DNA of 64,000 nucleotides. Origin: CAVRUD01 sp963724285 (GTDB lineage: Bacteria > Chloroflexota > Chloroflexia > Thermomicrobiales > UBA6265). The position numbers were made by a program, and so were the translations under genes. The stretch covers positions 439,401-503,400 of the forward strand of contig CAVRUD010000032.1 of the NCBI GenBank assembly GCA_963724285.1, read 5' to 3'. A model generated the notes under the pieces. That model was not told the DNA's origin. It worked only from the letters and a program-made list of their open reading frames with translations, and ran no database searches. Below, piece by piece: positions 54,531 through 62,522 of this stretch (positions are counted from its first letter, which is position 1; each line of letters begins with the position of its first letter).

Positions 54531-55468
54531 TAAGACGCTATCCGGAAAGTGAGCGTGCATGGCGGACCTTGCGGTAGACGATGAGGACGGCGGCCACCTG
54601 GACAAAGCCGAGGTCGTGGCCGGCCTGCTTCTCGGTGCGCGTCAGGAGCCGCCGGAAGCGATTGAACCAACTGTGCGCCACCTCCACCACCCAGCGCCGG
54701 GGCGGGTGGCGGTCGGGGTGCCCGGGCGGCGGCAGGGGGCGTTCCGCCCTCGCCTTGGGCGGGATCTGGGCCGTGTCGCCCCGCGCCGCCGCCTCGTCCC
54801 GGCGGCGCTGATAGTCGCAGCCCCGATCCAGCACCAACCGGGGCGGGCCGCTCGGGGCGGGCTCGACCACCGCGGCGTCGAGGAGGGCGGCCCGCTGCGT
54901 CAGGTCATGGCGATTCGCGCCGGTGACGATGACCGCGACCGGGATCCCGTTGGCCTCGGTCAGGCGGTGGCGCTTGGTGCCGGGTTTGGCGCGGTCGGTG
55001 GGGTTGCGGCCCGTGGCCGCCGCCTCGCCGGCCCCCCCTTGTTGCCGAACGGGGCCGTGACGATGCACCCGTCGGCGGCCTGCCGGTCCCAGTCCAGGCC
55101 GAGCGCGTCGTCGTACACGCGCACGAGCACCGCCCAGGCCTGCTCCAACGCCCCGCTCTCGACCCACCCCGAGAAGCGGGCGTGGCCGGTGGACGTGGGG
55201 CCGAACCGGCGCGGCGGTTCCGTCCAGTGGCTGCCCGTACGAGCCAGCCAGATCAGGCCGTCGCAGATCGCCCGGTCGTCGCGGCGGGGCCGTCCGGGTT
55301 TCGTGCGGGGCTTGTCGACCCGGAGGACCGGCTCCAGTTCCGCCCAGAGGACGTCGTCGACCGCCCAGATCGTCGGGTGGTCCCGCTTCGGGGCCGCCTC
55401 GGCGGCCGGCTGCGGGATGTCCATCCGCCAAGGCTACCACCTTACCCCACTTTCCGGAGAGCATCTTA
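54531..55468 (-). mobile_element. IS5-family (IS427-like) insertion sequence
   Basis: Ends TAAGACGCTATCCGGAAAGTG (54531-54551) and the complement at 55448-55468 with two mismatches. C-TA at the left and TA-G at the right fit insertion into CTAG with a TA duplication. It carries a transposase split by a frame change. Its left end was used as target by the IS701-like element. Confidence 0.75.
54538..55424 (-). CDS. IS5-family transposase, two frames joined at a G7 run
   Basis: Frame one from ATG 55422-55424: DDVLWAELEPVLRVDKPRTK, GRPRRDDRAICDGLIWLART, GSHWTEPPRRFGPTSTGHAR (typical IS5 N-terminus) to AADGCIVTAPFGNKGG (first Asp). At the G7 run near 55040 the reading passes to frame two: RLTEANGIPVAVIVTGANRH, LDRGCDYQR (second Asp), RRWVVEVAHSWFNRFRRLLT (Glu). 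Many IS427-group elements use programmed frameshifting at such runs; here it could be that, or decay. Confidence 0.75.
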
Positions 55469-55608
55469 GGGCTTTGAACGCGTCATTGATGGACACCTTC
55501 GACGGTGGCGGCAGATTGCAGATTGCGACGCCATCATCTGGCAGGATTCTCCGCATGGCATCAGTGAAAATTGCGGAATTCGCCTTGTTCTTGGAGACCG
55601 GCCGCCGA

Positions 55609-55890
55609 TCAAAGTCCGGCCGGGAACGTCGGGGACCCGGTTCCACCGGCCGGGATCACGACGAGACCCTGGCGAAGCGCAATCGCCGCCGCCTCTCGCC
55701 GGTTCGCCGCGCCGAGCTTGATCAGGATGCTCGCCACGTGCGACATCACCGTGCGCGGGGAGATACACAGGACGAACGCGATCTCCTTATCAGTCAGTCG
55801 CTGAACGAGCAGGACGAGGACTTCGCTCTCCCGGCCGGACAGCGTGCACGTGGGCACGGTTTCGATTTCAGCGGGGATTGATCCACGCAT
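55609..55890 (-). CDS. Small LuxR-type DNA-binding protein
   Basis: 93 residues from ATG 55888-55890 with AGGAGG 5 bases upstream. Essentially only a LuxR helix-turn-helix: CTLSGRESEVLVLLVQRLTD, KEIAFVLCISPRTVMSHVAS, ILIKLGAANRREAAAIALRQ. No receiver or ATPase domain. Its start overlaps the upstream membrane-protein gene by 23 bases, so the pair may work together, for example as membrane sensor and regulator. 55469-55608 downstream shows no gene. Confidence 0.8.
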   Translation of the reverse strand: MRGSIPAEIETVPTCTLSGRESEVLVLLVQRLTDKEIAFVLCISPRTVMSHVASILIKLGAANRREAAAIALRQGLVVIPAGGTGSPTFPAGL

Positions 55891-56317
55891 GATGGCCTCC
55901 TGTTCGTCCGGTCGTGGTGAGATGTGGCTGTCTTGCTTCGGTGGAATCAGGCCGCGAGACATCCAGACGCGATGCGCGATTCACGCCGTTCCTGGTCCGC
56001 CTGACGCAATACCCAGACAGTGAGCCAACGGCAGCGACGACCAGCGTCACCACCGTCGCCAGGATGGTCTCGATCGCCTTGGCATCCTGCCAGGTCAGAT
56101 ATCCGAGCTGTGGCTCCCGTGACTCTGCCGGAGGCATCACGAGCACCATGACGCCGAGGACGAACGAGAGAGCCGGCCAACCCAGCGCCCACAGCCTCGA
56201 TTGCCGCGGCGTCCCGGCGTAGCCGACCCAAACGCCTCCGATGAAGGTCAAAGACAGGATTGCCAGGTTGTCTGGGACGAAGAACTGCTGCAGATCGCTC
56301 ATCGCCGACGACATCAT
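55868..56317 (-). CDS. Hypothetical membrane protein paired with the LuxR protein
   Basis: 149 residues from ATG 56315-56317 with GGAGGAG upstream. Three hydrophobic helices: NLAILSLTFIGGVWVGYAG, LWALGWPALSFVLGVMVLVM, AIETILATVVTLVVAAVGSL, then a polar, His/Arg-rich tail of about 45 residues. No recognised family; overlaps the regulator gene. Confidence 0.65.
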   Translation of the reverse strand: MMSSAMSDLQQFFVPDNLAILSLTFIGGVWVGYAGTPRQSRLWALGWPALSFVLGVMVLVMPPAESREPQLGYLTWQDAKAIETILATVVTLVVAAVGSLSGYCVRRTRNGVNRASRLDVSRPDSTEARQPHLTTTGRTGGHHAWINPR

Positions 56318-56480
56318 GTCTGCTCCTCCGACGAACCGATTGTTGGGACGGTTCGATCTTCGAGCAGAGCGACATCGCGGACATCCGAAAGGCTACGGAT
56401 TCACCGCTACCAATCGATCTTGGAGGCAATACGTAGTCAGTCGCGCAAGGCACGCCGGTGCTGACGGCCGCAATCACTAA

Positions 56481-56612
56481 AGCGCTCACCGAAGACCTTC
56501 GCCGCCGTCGCCGCTAGCCTCGGAGAGGCTGTGACTCTTAGCCCGGGCCAACCTTGGGCCGTGAGCCCCGGGCGGCCGGGGACACGCGGCCAACCGTCCC
56601 GACGAGCGCTCC
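56481..56612. repeat. Dispersed AGCCTCGGAGAGGCT element, copy c, one 11-bp unit
   Basis: GCGCTCACCGAAGACCTTCG, AGCCTCGGAGAGGCTG, one GGGCCAACCTT unit, GTGAGCCCCGGGCGGC, then CAACCGTCCCGACGAGCGCTC. It lies 22 bases from the end of the ATL gene. The rest of 56318-56480 shows no gene. Confidence 0.8.
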
Positions 56613-56633
56613 AAGCACGTCGTGGCAACGTGA

Positions 56634-57029
56634 TCAGGTCAGGTCGAACAGCGACGCCTGGGTGCTGAAGTCTGTCCCGGGAACGAAGCGGGCCCGCTTC
56701 AGGTCGATCCGGTAGTCGTCTTGCGTACCGAGGACGGGCGTCCGCTCTTCGACGTAATACGGCCAGGCGCGCTCTTCGAGGAACCGGGGCGGATGCCCGG
56801 TCGAGCGGATCACCCGCCACCAGGGGGCCTCGCCGCCGAAGTGCTGCATGACCCTGCCGACCATCCGCGCGGCGAACGGACCGGCCACGTCGCCGAGGCC
56901 GCCATGCGGACCGATGGCCTCGGCCACGTCGCCGTAGGTCATGACCCGGCCCGGCGGGATCGTGCCCACGACCTTGAGCACCTCGCTCACGAGCTCTGGA
57001 GTCGGCTCCCACGCATCATCCCAGGTCAT
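56634..57029 (-). CDS. Alkyltransferase-like (ATL) DNA-binding protein
   Basis: 131 residues from ATG 57027-57029. VVGTIPPGRVMTYGDVAEAI, PFAARMVGRVMQHFGGEAPW and WRVIRSTG correspond to the DNA-binding domain of O6-alkylguanine-DNA alkyltransferase. The catalytic PCHRV motif is replaced by PWWRV, so it cannot accept an alkyl group. ATL proteins bind O6-alkylguanine and hand lesions to nucleotide excision repair. Monocistronic. Confidence 0.88.
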   Translation of the reverse strand: MTWDDAWEPTPELVSEVLKVVGTIPPGRVMTYGDVAEAIGPHGGLGDVAGPFAARMVGRVMQHFGGEAPWWRVIRSTGHPPRFLEERAWPYYVEERTPVLGTQDDYRIDLKRARFVPGTDFSTQASLFDLT

Positions 57030-57289
57030 GTCCGGCACCGTCCTACGTCGGCGTGTATCTGGTCCAGGCGGCCGCGGCCCGTCTCGTCCGCCAATACCTT
57101 AGCGCCCTGGACCGGAATCCGTCTGGGGCAGACGCATTGGCCGGATGACCCGATCAGTCCGCATCTTCCCGGACATCTGGGGGCTTGACAACCAGCCATC
57201 GCGGCGCAGGATGGAAGCGCGACCGCGTCCGGTACGAGCGAGACATGGCATTGGGCTTCCCGGTTCGATCGCTGACCAGGAGCAAGACC

Positions 57290-58324
57290 ATGGACGTCAG
57301 CGTCGGGACCTTCAACCTCAACAACCTCTTCTCGCGCTTCAACTTCCAGGCGGATCTGGACACGGGAAGCACGTCAACGGTCTCGGTCAGCTCGGCGATG
57401 GGCGGCGCCAGTGCCGCGTCTGGGTTGGCGGCGGCGGGCGGAGAAGCGAACGAGTCCACCGCCGTCTACACCTTCGGCGACGGCAGCCTCGTCGTCCGCC
57501 GCGAGTACCGCGGACGGCTGGTCAAGGGCAAGCCCGAGTCCGAAACGCGAACGATTGCCAGGCGGATCCTGGACGCCAACCTGACCGTCCTCGCCGTCCA
57601 GGAGGTCGAGGATGTCGTCACCCTGCGGGCCTTCGTCCAGGACTTTCTCAACAACAGTTACCGCTACTCCGTCCTGATCGAAGGCAACGATCCACGCCTC
57701 ATCGACCTGGCGGTCCTATCGCGTTTGCCCCTCGGTCCAGCGACCTCCTGGCAGTGGGCCGCCCATCCGGAGGCACCGGCAGAACCCGTCTTTTCGCGCG
57801 ATCTCCTCGAGGTGGAGGTGCTCAACGCCCGCGGGACCTCCCGCCTGTTCACCCTCTACAACAACCACCTCAAGAGCCAATACGTCCCCTTCAACGAAGA
57901 TGCGGTCGCCGGCGCCGAGGCCGCCAACACCCGCCGCCGGCAGCAGGCCGAGACAGTCGGGCGGATCATCGCCGCGCGTCAGCGGCCGCGCAGCCGCTAC
58001 GTCGTCGCCGGGGATATGAACGAGCCGCCGGACTCCCCCAGACTGGCGGCCATCGCCGCATCACCGGCGCTCGGACTGGTGGATGGGTTGGCCTCACCGC
58101 GAGAGACCCGGCCCGCGCCCAGCGACAACCCGCCGCCTCCCGGTCCGGCATGGACGCACCGGTTCAAGCCCACCGGGCAACCGGCCCACTACGAACTCTT
58201 CGACCAGATCTGGCTGAGCCCCGCCCTTGCCGAGCGGCAGACAGACGCCGTCATCGACCGCCGCACCCGGCTGAGCGGCGACGGCACCGACCACGATCTC
58301 GCCTGGGTCACGCTGCGGCTCTGA
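57290..58324 (+). CDS. Endonuclease/exonuclease/phosphatase (EEP) family protein
   Basis: 344 residues from ATG 57290 (AGGAG 8 bases upstream): MDVSVGTFNLNNLFSRFNFQ. Catalytic EEP motifs: Asn in FNLNN, Glu in LAVQEVEDV, FTLYNNHLKSQ, VAGDMNEPPDS (Asp and Asn), and GTDHDLAWVTL (Asp-His). A Gly/Ser-rich insertion with a polar sheet lies at residues 25-75. It acts on phosphodiesters; whether nuclease or phosphatase is unclear. No signal peptide. Confidence 0.87.
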   Translation: MDVSVGTFNLNNLFSRFNFQADLDTGSTSTVSVSSAMGGASAASGLAAAGGEANESTAVYTFGDGSLVVRREYRGRLVKGKPESETRTIARRILDANLTVLAVQEVEDVVTLRAFVQDFLNNSYRYSVLIEGNDPRLIDLAVLSRLPLGPATSWQWAAHPEAPAEPVFSRDLLEVEVLNARGTSRLFTLYNNHLKSQYVPFNEDAVAGAEAANTRRRQQAETVGRIIAARQRPRSRYVVAGDMNEPPDSPRLAAIAASPALGLVDGLASPRETRPAPSDNPPPPGPAWTHRFKPTGQPAHYELFDQIWLSPALAERQTDAVIDRRTRLSGDGTDHDLAWVTLRL

Positions 58325-58432
58325 TGCGCTCACCGAACACCTTGGCCGCCGTCGCCGCTAGCCTCGGAGAGGCTGTAACCGTGAGCCCCGGGCGGCAGGG
58401 ACCAGGGCTTCCAGGATTCCGCACGGCGCTCT
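58325..58432. repeat. Dispersed AGCCTCGGAGAGGCT element, copy d, no 11-bp unit
   Basis: Starts one base after the EEP stop: GCGCTCACCGAACACCTTGG, AGCCTCGGAGAGGCTG, then directly GTGAGCCCCGGGCGGCAGGG. The remainder to 58642 contains no recognisable gene. Confidence 0.8.
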
Positions 58433-58642
58433 AAAGCGATCTCGCCGTGCGATTGTAGCCACGCGATTGCATCGCGCGTTATCCCAGCTTGCGGAGACGC
58501 AAATCCGTTGCGCCGAGACGAAACGGTCTGGCAGACGTCTTGGGCTGTCACTGCTCATCGCCTGGACACATCCGCGTTTGCCGTGTGAGGCGGGCGCGTA
58601 CGCCACCAGCGCATGGGCACGATCGATACGCCTACTGACTAT

Positions 58643-58679
58643 CCAAAAGCAGCGCCCGCCCCAGGACGGGGCGGGCGCT
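58643..58679 (-). terminator. Terminator of the Tat-exported hydrolase gene
   Basis: 12-bp stem (58651-58662 / 58668-58679), 5-nt loop, followed on the minus strand by GCTTTTGG. Confidence 0.8.
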
Positions 58680-58724
58680 TGCCGATGTGGTCCGGTCTGT
58701 CGCCCGCGGTATTCCGCGGCTCTC

Positions 58725-59621
58725 TTAGGAGGCGAGCGTGCCGAGCGCGGTGCGGATCAGGTCGGCGACGGCGGTCGGCTGGGAGATCATGACGACGTGC
58801 GAGGCGTCGACATCGACCGTGATCGCCCCGGCCCGGGCGGCCATGGCCCGGAGCCCGTTGACGCCGATGGTCTTGTCTCCGGTGGCGATCACCGCCCAGG
58901 ACGGGAGGCTCTTCCAGCCGGCCGGCCCGGACGGCTCACCGAACCCCGATTCGGCTCCCGGCCGTTGGGAGACGGCCATCGCCGCGGCCAGGTCGGCCGG
59001 GAGGTCGGCACAGAAGACATCATGGAAGGCAGCTTGATCGATGTAGAGCTCGTGACCAGGAGCAGCCGGATCGCCGGATGGGAATTCCGCCGGGCGCAGG
59101 TTGGGGCCGAGCAGGCTGTCGGTCGCCTGGCTGGCGAGCGCCAGAACCGATTCGCCTTCGTCCGGAGCAAACGCGGCGACGTAGACCAACCCGACCGCAT
59201 TCGGGATTTGCGGCGCGGCATTGGTGATCACCACGCCGCCGTAGGAGTGGCCCACGAGGAGAACCGGGCCTGGGATCTGGTTGGCGACGCTGGCGAGGTA
59301 CTCGGCGTCGCTAGCGACGCCCCGCAACGGGTTGGCCGGAGCCATCACGGTGATGCCGTCGGCATGCAGCTCATTGATAACGCCCGTCCAACCGGACGCA
59401 TCGGCGAAAGCGCCGTGGACGAGGAGGACAGTCGGAGTGGAAGAGGCCGGGGTCGAGTCGGTCATTGGAGTACCCTCCTGGGCCTTGGTGATGGTTGAAC
59501 GGGACAGGGTTGCCGCCGCAGCCAGGGCCGCTCCGGCACCGGCGACGCGGCCAAGGGCCGTGCGCCGGGAAAATCGACCGCCGAGGAGATCTGGAGTTCG
59601 GTCCGCACGAGACTGGTTCAT
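58725..59621 (-). CDS. Exported alpha/beta hydrolase (Tat signal)
   Basis: 298 residues from ATG 59619-59621. The signal FSRRTALGRVAGAGAALAAA is twin-arginine type. The hydrolase domain starts at TVLLVHGAFADASGWTGVIN; nucleophile in LLVGHSYGGVVITNAA, acid region AVIATGDKTIGVN, and His in VDASHVVMISQPTAVADLI. It resembles the DUF1749/RsbQ-like 'alpha/beta hydrolase with twin-arginine' group common in Actinobacteria-like genomes. Substrate unknown. Terminator at 58643. Confidence 0.87.
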   Translation of the reverse strand: MNQSRADRTPDLLGGRFSRRTALGRVAGAGAALAAAATLSRSTITKAQEGTPMTDSTPASSTPTVLLVHGAFADASGWTGVINELHADGITVMAPANPLRGVASDAEYLASVANQIPGPVLLVGHSYGGVVITNAAPQIPNAVGLVYVAAFAPDEGESVLALASQATDSLLGPNLRPAEFPSGDPAAPGHELYIDQAAFHDVFCADLPADLAAAMAVSQRPGAESGFGEPSGPAGWKSLPSWAVIATGDKTIGVNGLRAMAARAGAITVDVDASHVVMISQPTAVADLIRTALGTLAS

Positions 59622-60086
59622 CGGTCGTCCTCACCTTCACGCGTGCTGCTTACCGAAGCACTCCACAGATGAGCGCCGCGTCGTGTGCCGGCGTCGTGGC
59701 CAAGTCGGCAGCATCGAACAGGAGTGAGTCCCATACCTCCGGTGTGCGCATCACCGTGCTTCCGGAATCGCTCCGTGATCTGGGCCGCCGACGTCAGCGT
59801 TCACGGTTCTCGGCACAGAAATGAGGATGAGGCACGGTAGCCCCTGGCACACCGGGGAAACTGCTTGGTTTTGGTTAGGAACCTACCAGGGAAAACCCGT
59901 CACTATTGCTGGGTTGGAGGAGTATCTGCGCGTCCCTTGTGGTCTGGCACGCCTGGATCGTCGGAGGTAGGAGCAGGGCTTGCCCTGCCCGGTCGCCAGC
60001 CGCGGTGCCGCGCAGTGGGGAACAGGGCACCGCAAGCGGATGCCCCTACAGCTCCGTCCGACGGAAGGAGCGCGGTCGACGCGCCA
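59622..60086. other. Intergenic region with one palindromic repeat
   Basis: No gene. 59967-60049 begins GTAGGAGCAGGGC and ends GATGCCCCTAC with internal complementary segments (GCAGGGC-TT-GCCCTGC); it resembles the palindrome family of 2216-2345. Confidence 0.45.
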
Positions 60087-62494
60087 CTAAGCAAGCCCGT
60101 TGCGGACCGCGAAAACCCCGGCTTCCACCCGCGACTTGACCTCCAACTTCCCCAGCAGGTTGGTGACGTGGCCACGGACGGTGCGATGACTGATCGAGAG
60201 CGCCGTGGCGATCTCACGGTCAGTACGGCCCTCGGCGAGCAAGCGCAGGACCTCTCGCTCACGACGGGTCAAACCGATCGAATCCGCAGGCTGGCTGCTG
60301 GTTACCGAGGTGGCCGGCGTGCCGATGGTCTCGATCAGCGCGAGCGCGTGATCGACGGCGTCGTCCATCGGCAGGACTTGCCCGGCTGCCCAGGCAGCGG
60401 CGAAGGCTTCCTCGCCCAGGGCCGCGCGCGCGGCGGCAACCGCGGGCGTGCCGCTGGCTTGGGACGCACCAGCGGGCGGCATCCCGTCCGCCTCATGCAG
60501 GGCGTCGGCCGCACCGAGCAGGCGGACCGCGTCCGCATCTCGCCCCGCCCGCATAGCCACCCATGCCACGTCCTTGAGCAGGTGGCCGATGGACCACCGG
60601 TCCTCGAGAGCGCGAAACGCGCAGAGCGCTCGCCCAAACAGCGCCGCCGCCCGGCCGTCCTCGCCAGCGTGGCCGCCAAACGCCCCAGGTTGGCGAGCGT
60701 CCAGCCGGCGCTCCGCAGGTCTCCGTGCGCTTCAAAGGCGGGGAGCACCACTTCGAAACACTCGGTGGCGCGGGCGGCATCGTCTTGGTGCTGCGCGAGG
60801 GAGCCGAGACCGTACATGGCCATCGCGACGGCCCACTGGTCGCCCAACACCCGGGCGAGGGCAAGGCTTTCCTCAACGCTGCCTCGGCCCGCGCGAACCG
60901 CGAGGTCCGCTCCTGGCCGGGCGATGCCTCGTGGCGGCCAAACAGGTCGTGGCTAGAGCCGATCGCCCGCAGCGCCGCGACGACGCCGGGCCGGTCGCCG
61001 ACGGCCTGGTAGATCACGAGGGCTTCTTCGGCCAGCGCGATGCTGCTCGCGTAGCCCCCCTGAGCAAACCGGACCCAAGCCGCCGCGACGAGCGCTTTGG
61101 CGCGTGCCAGGGATGTCTCTCCATCCTTCGCCAGCACCCGCTCCAGCGCCTCGCGCGCTTCGCCCAGGTGCCCGCGGACGAGCCAGAACTGGCGCAGGGC
61201 GCCAGCCCAGCCGGAGTGCCAGGTCTGGGTCGTACTCCGACGCCCAATCGAGGGCTGCCCGGACGTTCGGAAGTTCGATCGCCAGGCGATCCTGCCAGCG
61301 AGCCTGGCTCGGTCCGTCCAGTTCCGGCTCTGCCGTCTCGGCAAGCGCTAAGCACCAGGTCGCATGGGCCCGCCGCACGGCCTCACCCTCGCCACTCGCG
61401 TCGAGCCGCTCCAGCCCGAACTCGCGGACCGTTTCCAGCATCCGGTAGCGCGGCTCGTCCGCCATCAGGTGCCCGACCTGACGCAGCAGGCTGTTCTCGG
61501 CAAGCGATTGGATGATGTCCAGCATGGTGTGGGTCGGCGGGAGTCGGGAGTCAACGGAGGACCCGGGCACGCTTCCCGCGACCGGACCTCCGCCTCCCGA
61601 CAGGATTTCGCACACGACTTCAGCGGAGCGAAGCTCGAAGCCACCGACGAAGATGGCTAAGCGTCCAAAAAATACCTGCTCGAGGGGGCCCAGCAGGCCG
61701 TAACTCCAGGCGATGGCCGCGCGCATGGTCTGTTGCCGGTCCGGCCGGTCGCGGGCGCCCCCAGTCAGGAGCGGCAGCGCGCGGTCCAGCCGGGCCAGCA
61801 CCGCCGCCGGCGGCAAAGCTCGGACGCGAGCGGCCACCAGCTCGATCGCCAGGGGCAGTCCGTCTAGTCGGGCGCAGACCGCCGCCACGGTCGGCGCATT
61901 CTCGGCCGTCAGGGCGAAGGTGGGGTCGGCCGCCCGAGCCCGGGTCACGAAAAGCTGCACGGCCTCCGGGATCGCCAGAGGATCCACGAGGACATCGTGC
62001 TCGCCCGACACGTGGAGCACGACGCGGCTGGTGGCGAGGACGGTTAGCCCCGGGCAGATGATCAGCAGGTCGACGAGGCGGGGCGCGGCCTCGACCACCT
62101 GCTCGAGGTTGTCCAGGACGAGCAAGACCTGTCGCGGTCGCAGGTGCGCGGCGAGTTGCTCCGTCATCGATCGCGGACCTTTGTCGCTGAGGCCGAGGGC
62201 ATGGGCGATCGTCGGCAGCACCAGATCCGGGTCCCGGACGGTGGCCAGGTCAACCATGCAGACGCCGTCGGCGAAGGCGGGCGCGGCCTCGGCGGCGGCC
62301 TGGAGGGCGAGGCGCGTCTTGCCGACGCCGCCGGGACCGGTCAGGGTAACGAGGGGCACATCGTCGCGCAGGAGGAGATCGACGATCTCGCGGACCTCGT
62401 GCTCCCGCCCGATCAGCGGTGTACGAGGTCGAGGCAACGCTGATCGCGGATCATCTCGCTCCATCAGTGGGACAACGCGATGGCGACGCGCCAT
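60087..62494 (-). CDS. ATPase-TPR-LuxR transcriptional regulator (second of two), several frameshifts
   Basis: Large STAND-type regulator. ATG 62492-62494 (MARRHRVVPLMERDD). NB-ARC-like ATPase: LIGREHEVREIVDLLLRDDV, PLVTLTGPGGVGKTRLALQ (Walker A), VLLVLDNLEQVVEA (Walker B). It is followed by GGARDRPDRQQTMRAAIAWS and an about 300-residue TPR region, then a C-terminal HTH: LTRREREVLRLLAEGRTDRE, IATALSISHRTVRGHVTNLL. The TPR region is read in at least three frames (changes near 61195, 60900 and 60640). Effector probably sensed by the TPR part. Tandem with a paralogue 28 bases upstream. Confidence 0.8.
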
Positions 62495-62522
62495 AGACTC
62501 ATCGGGCGATTCTGTACCCACC

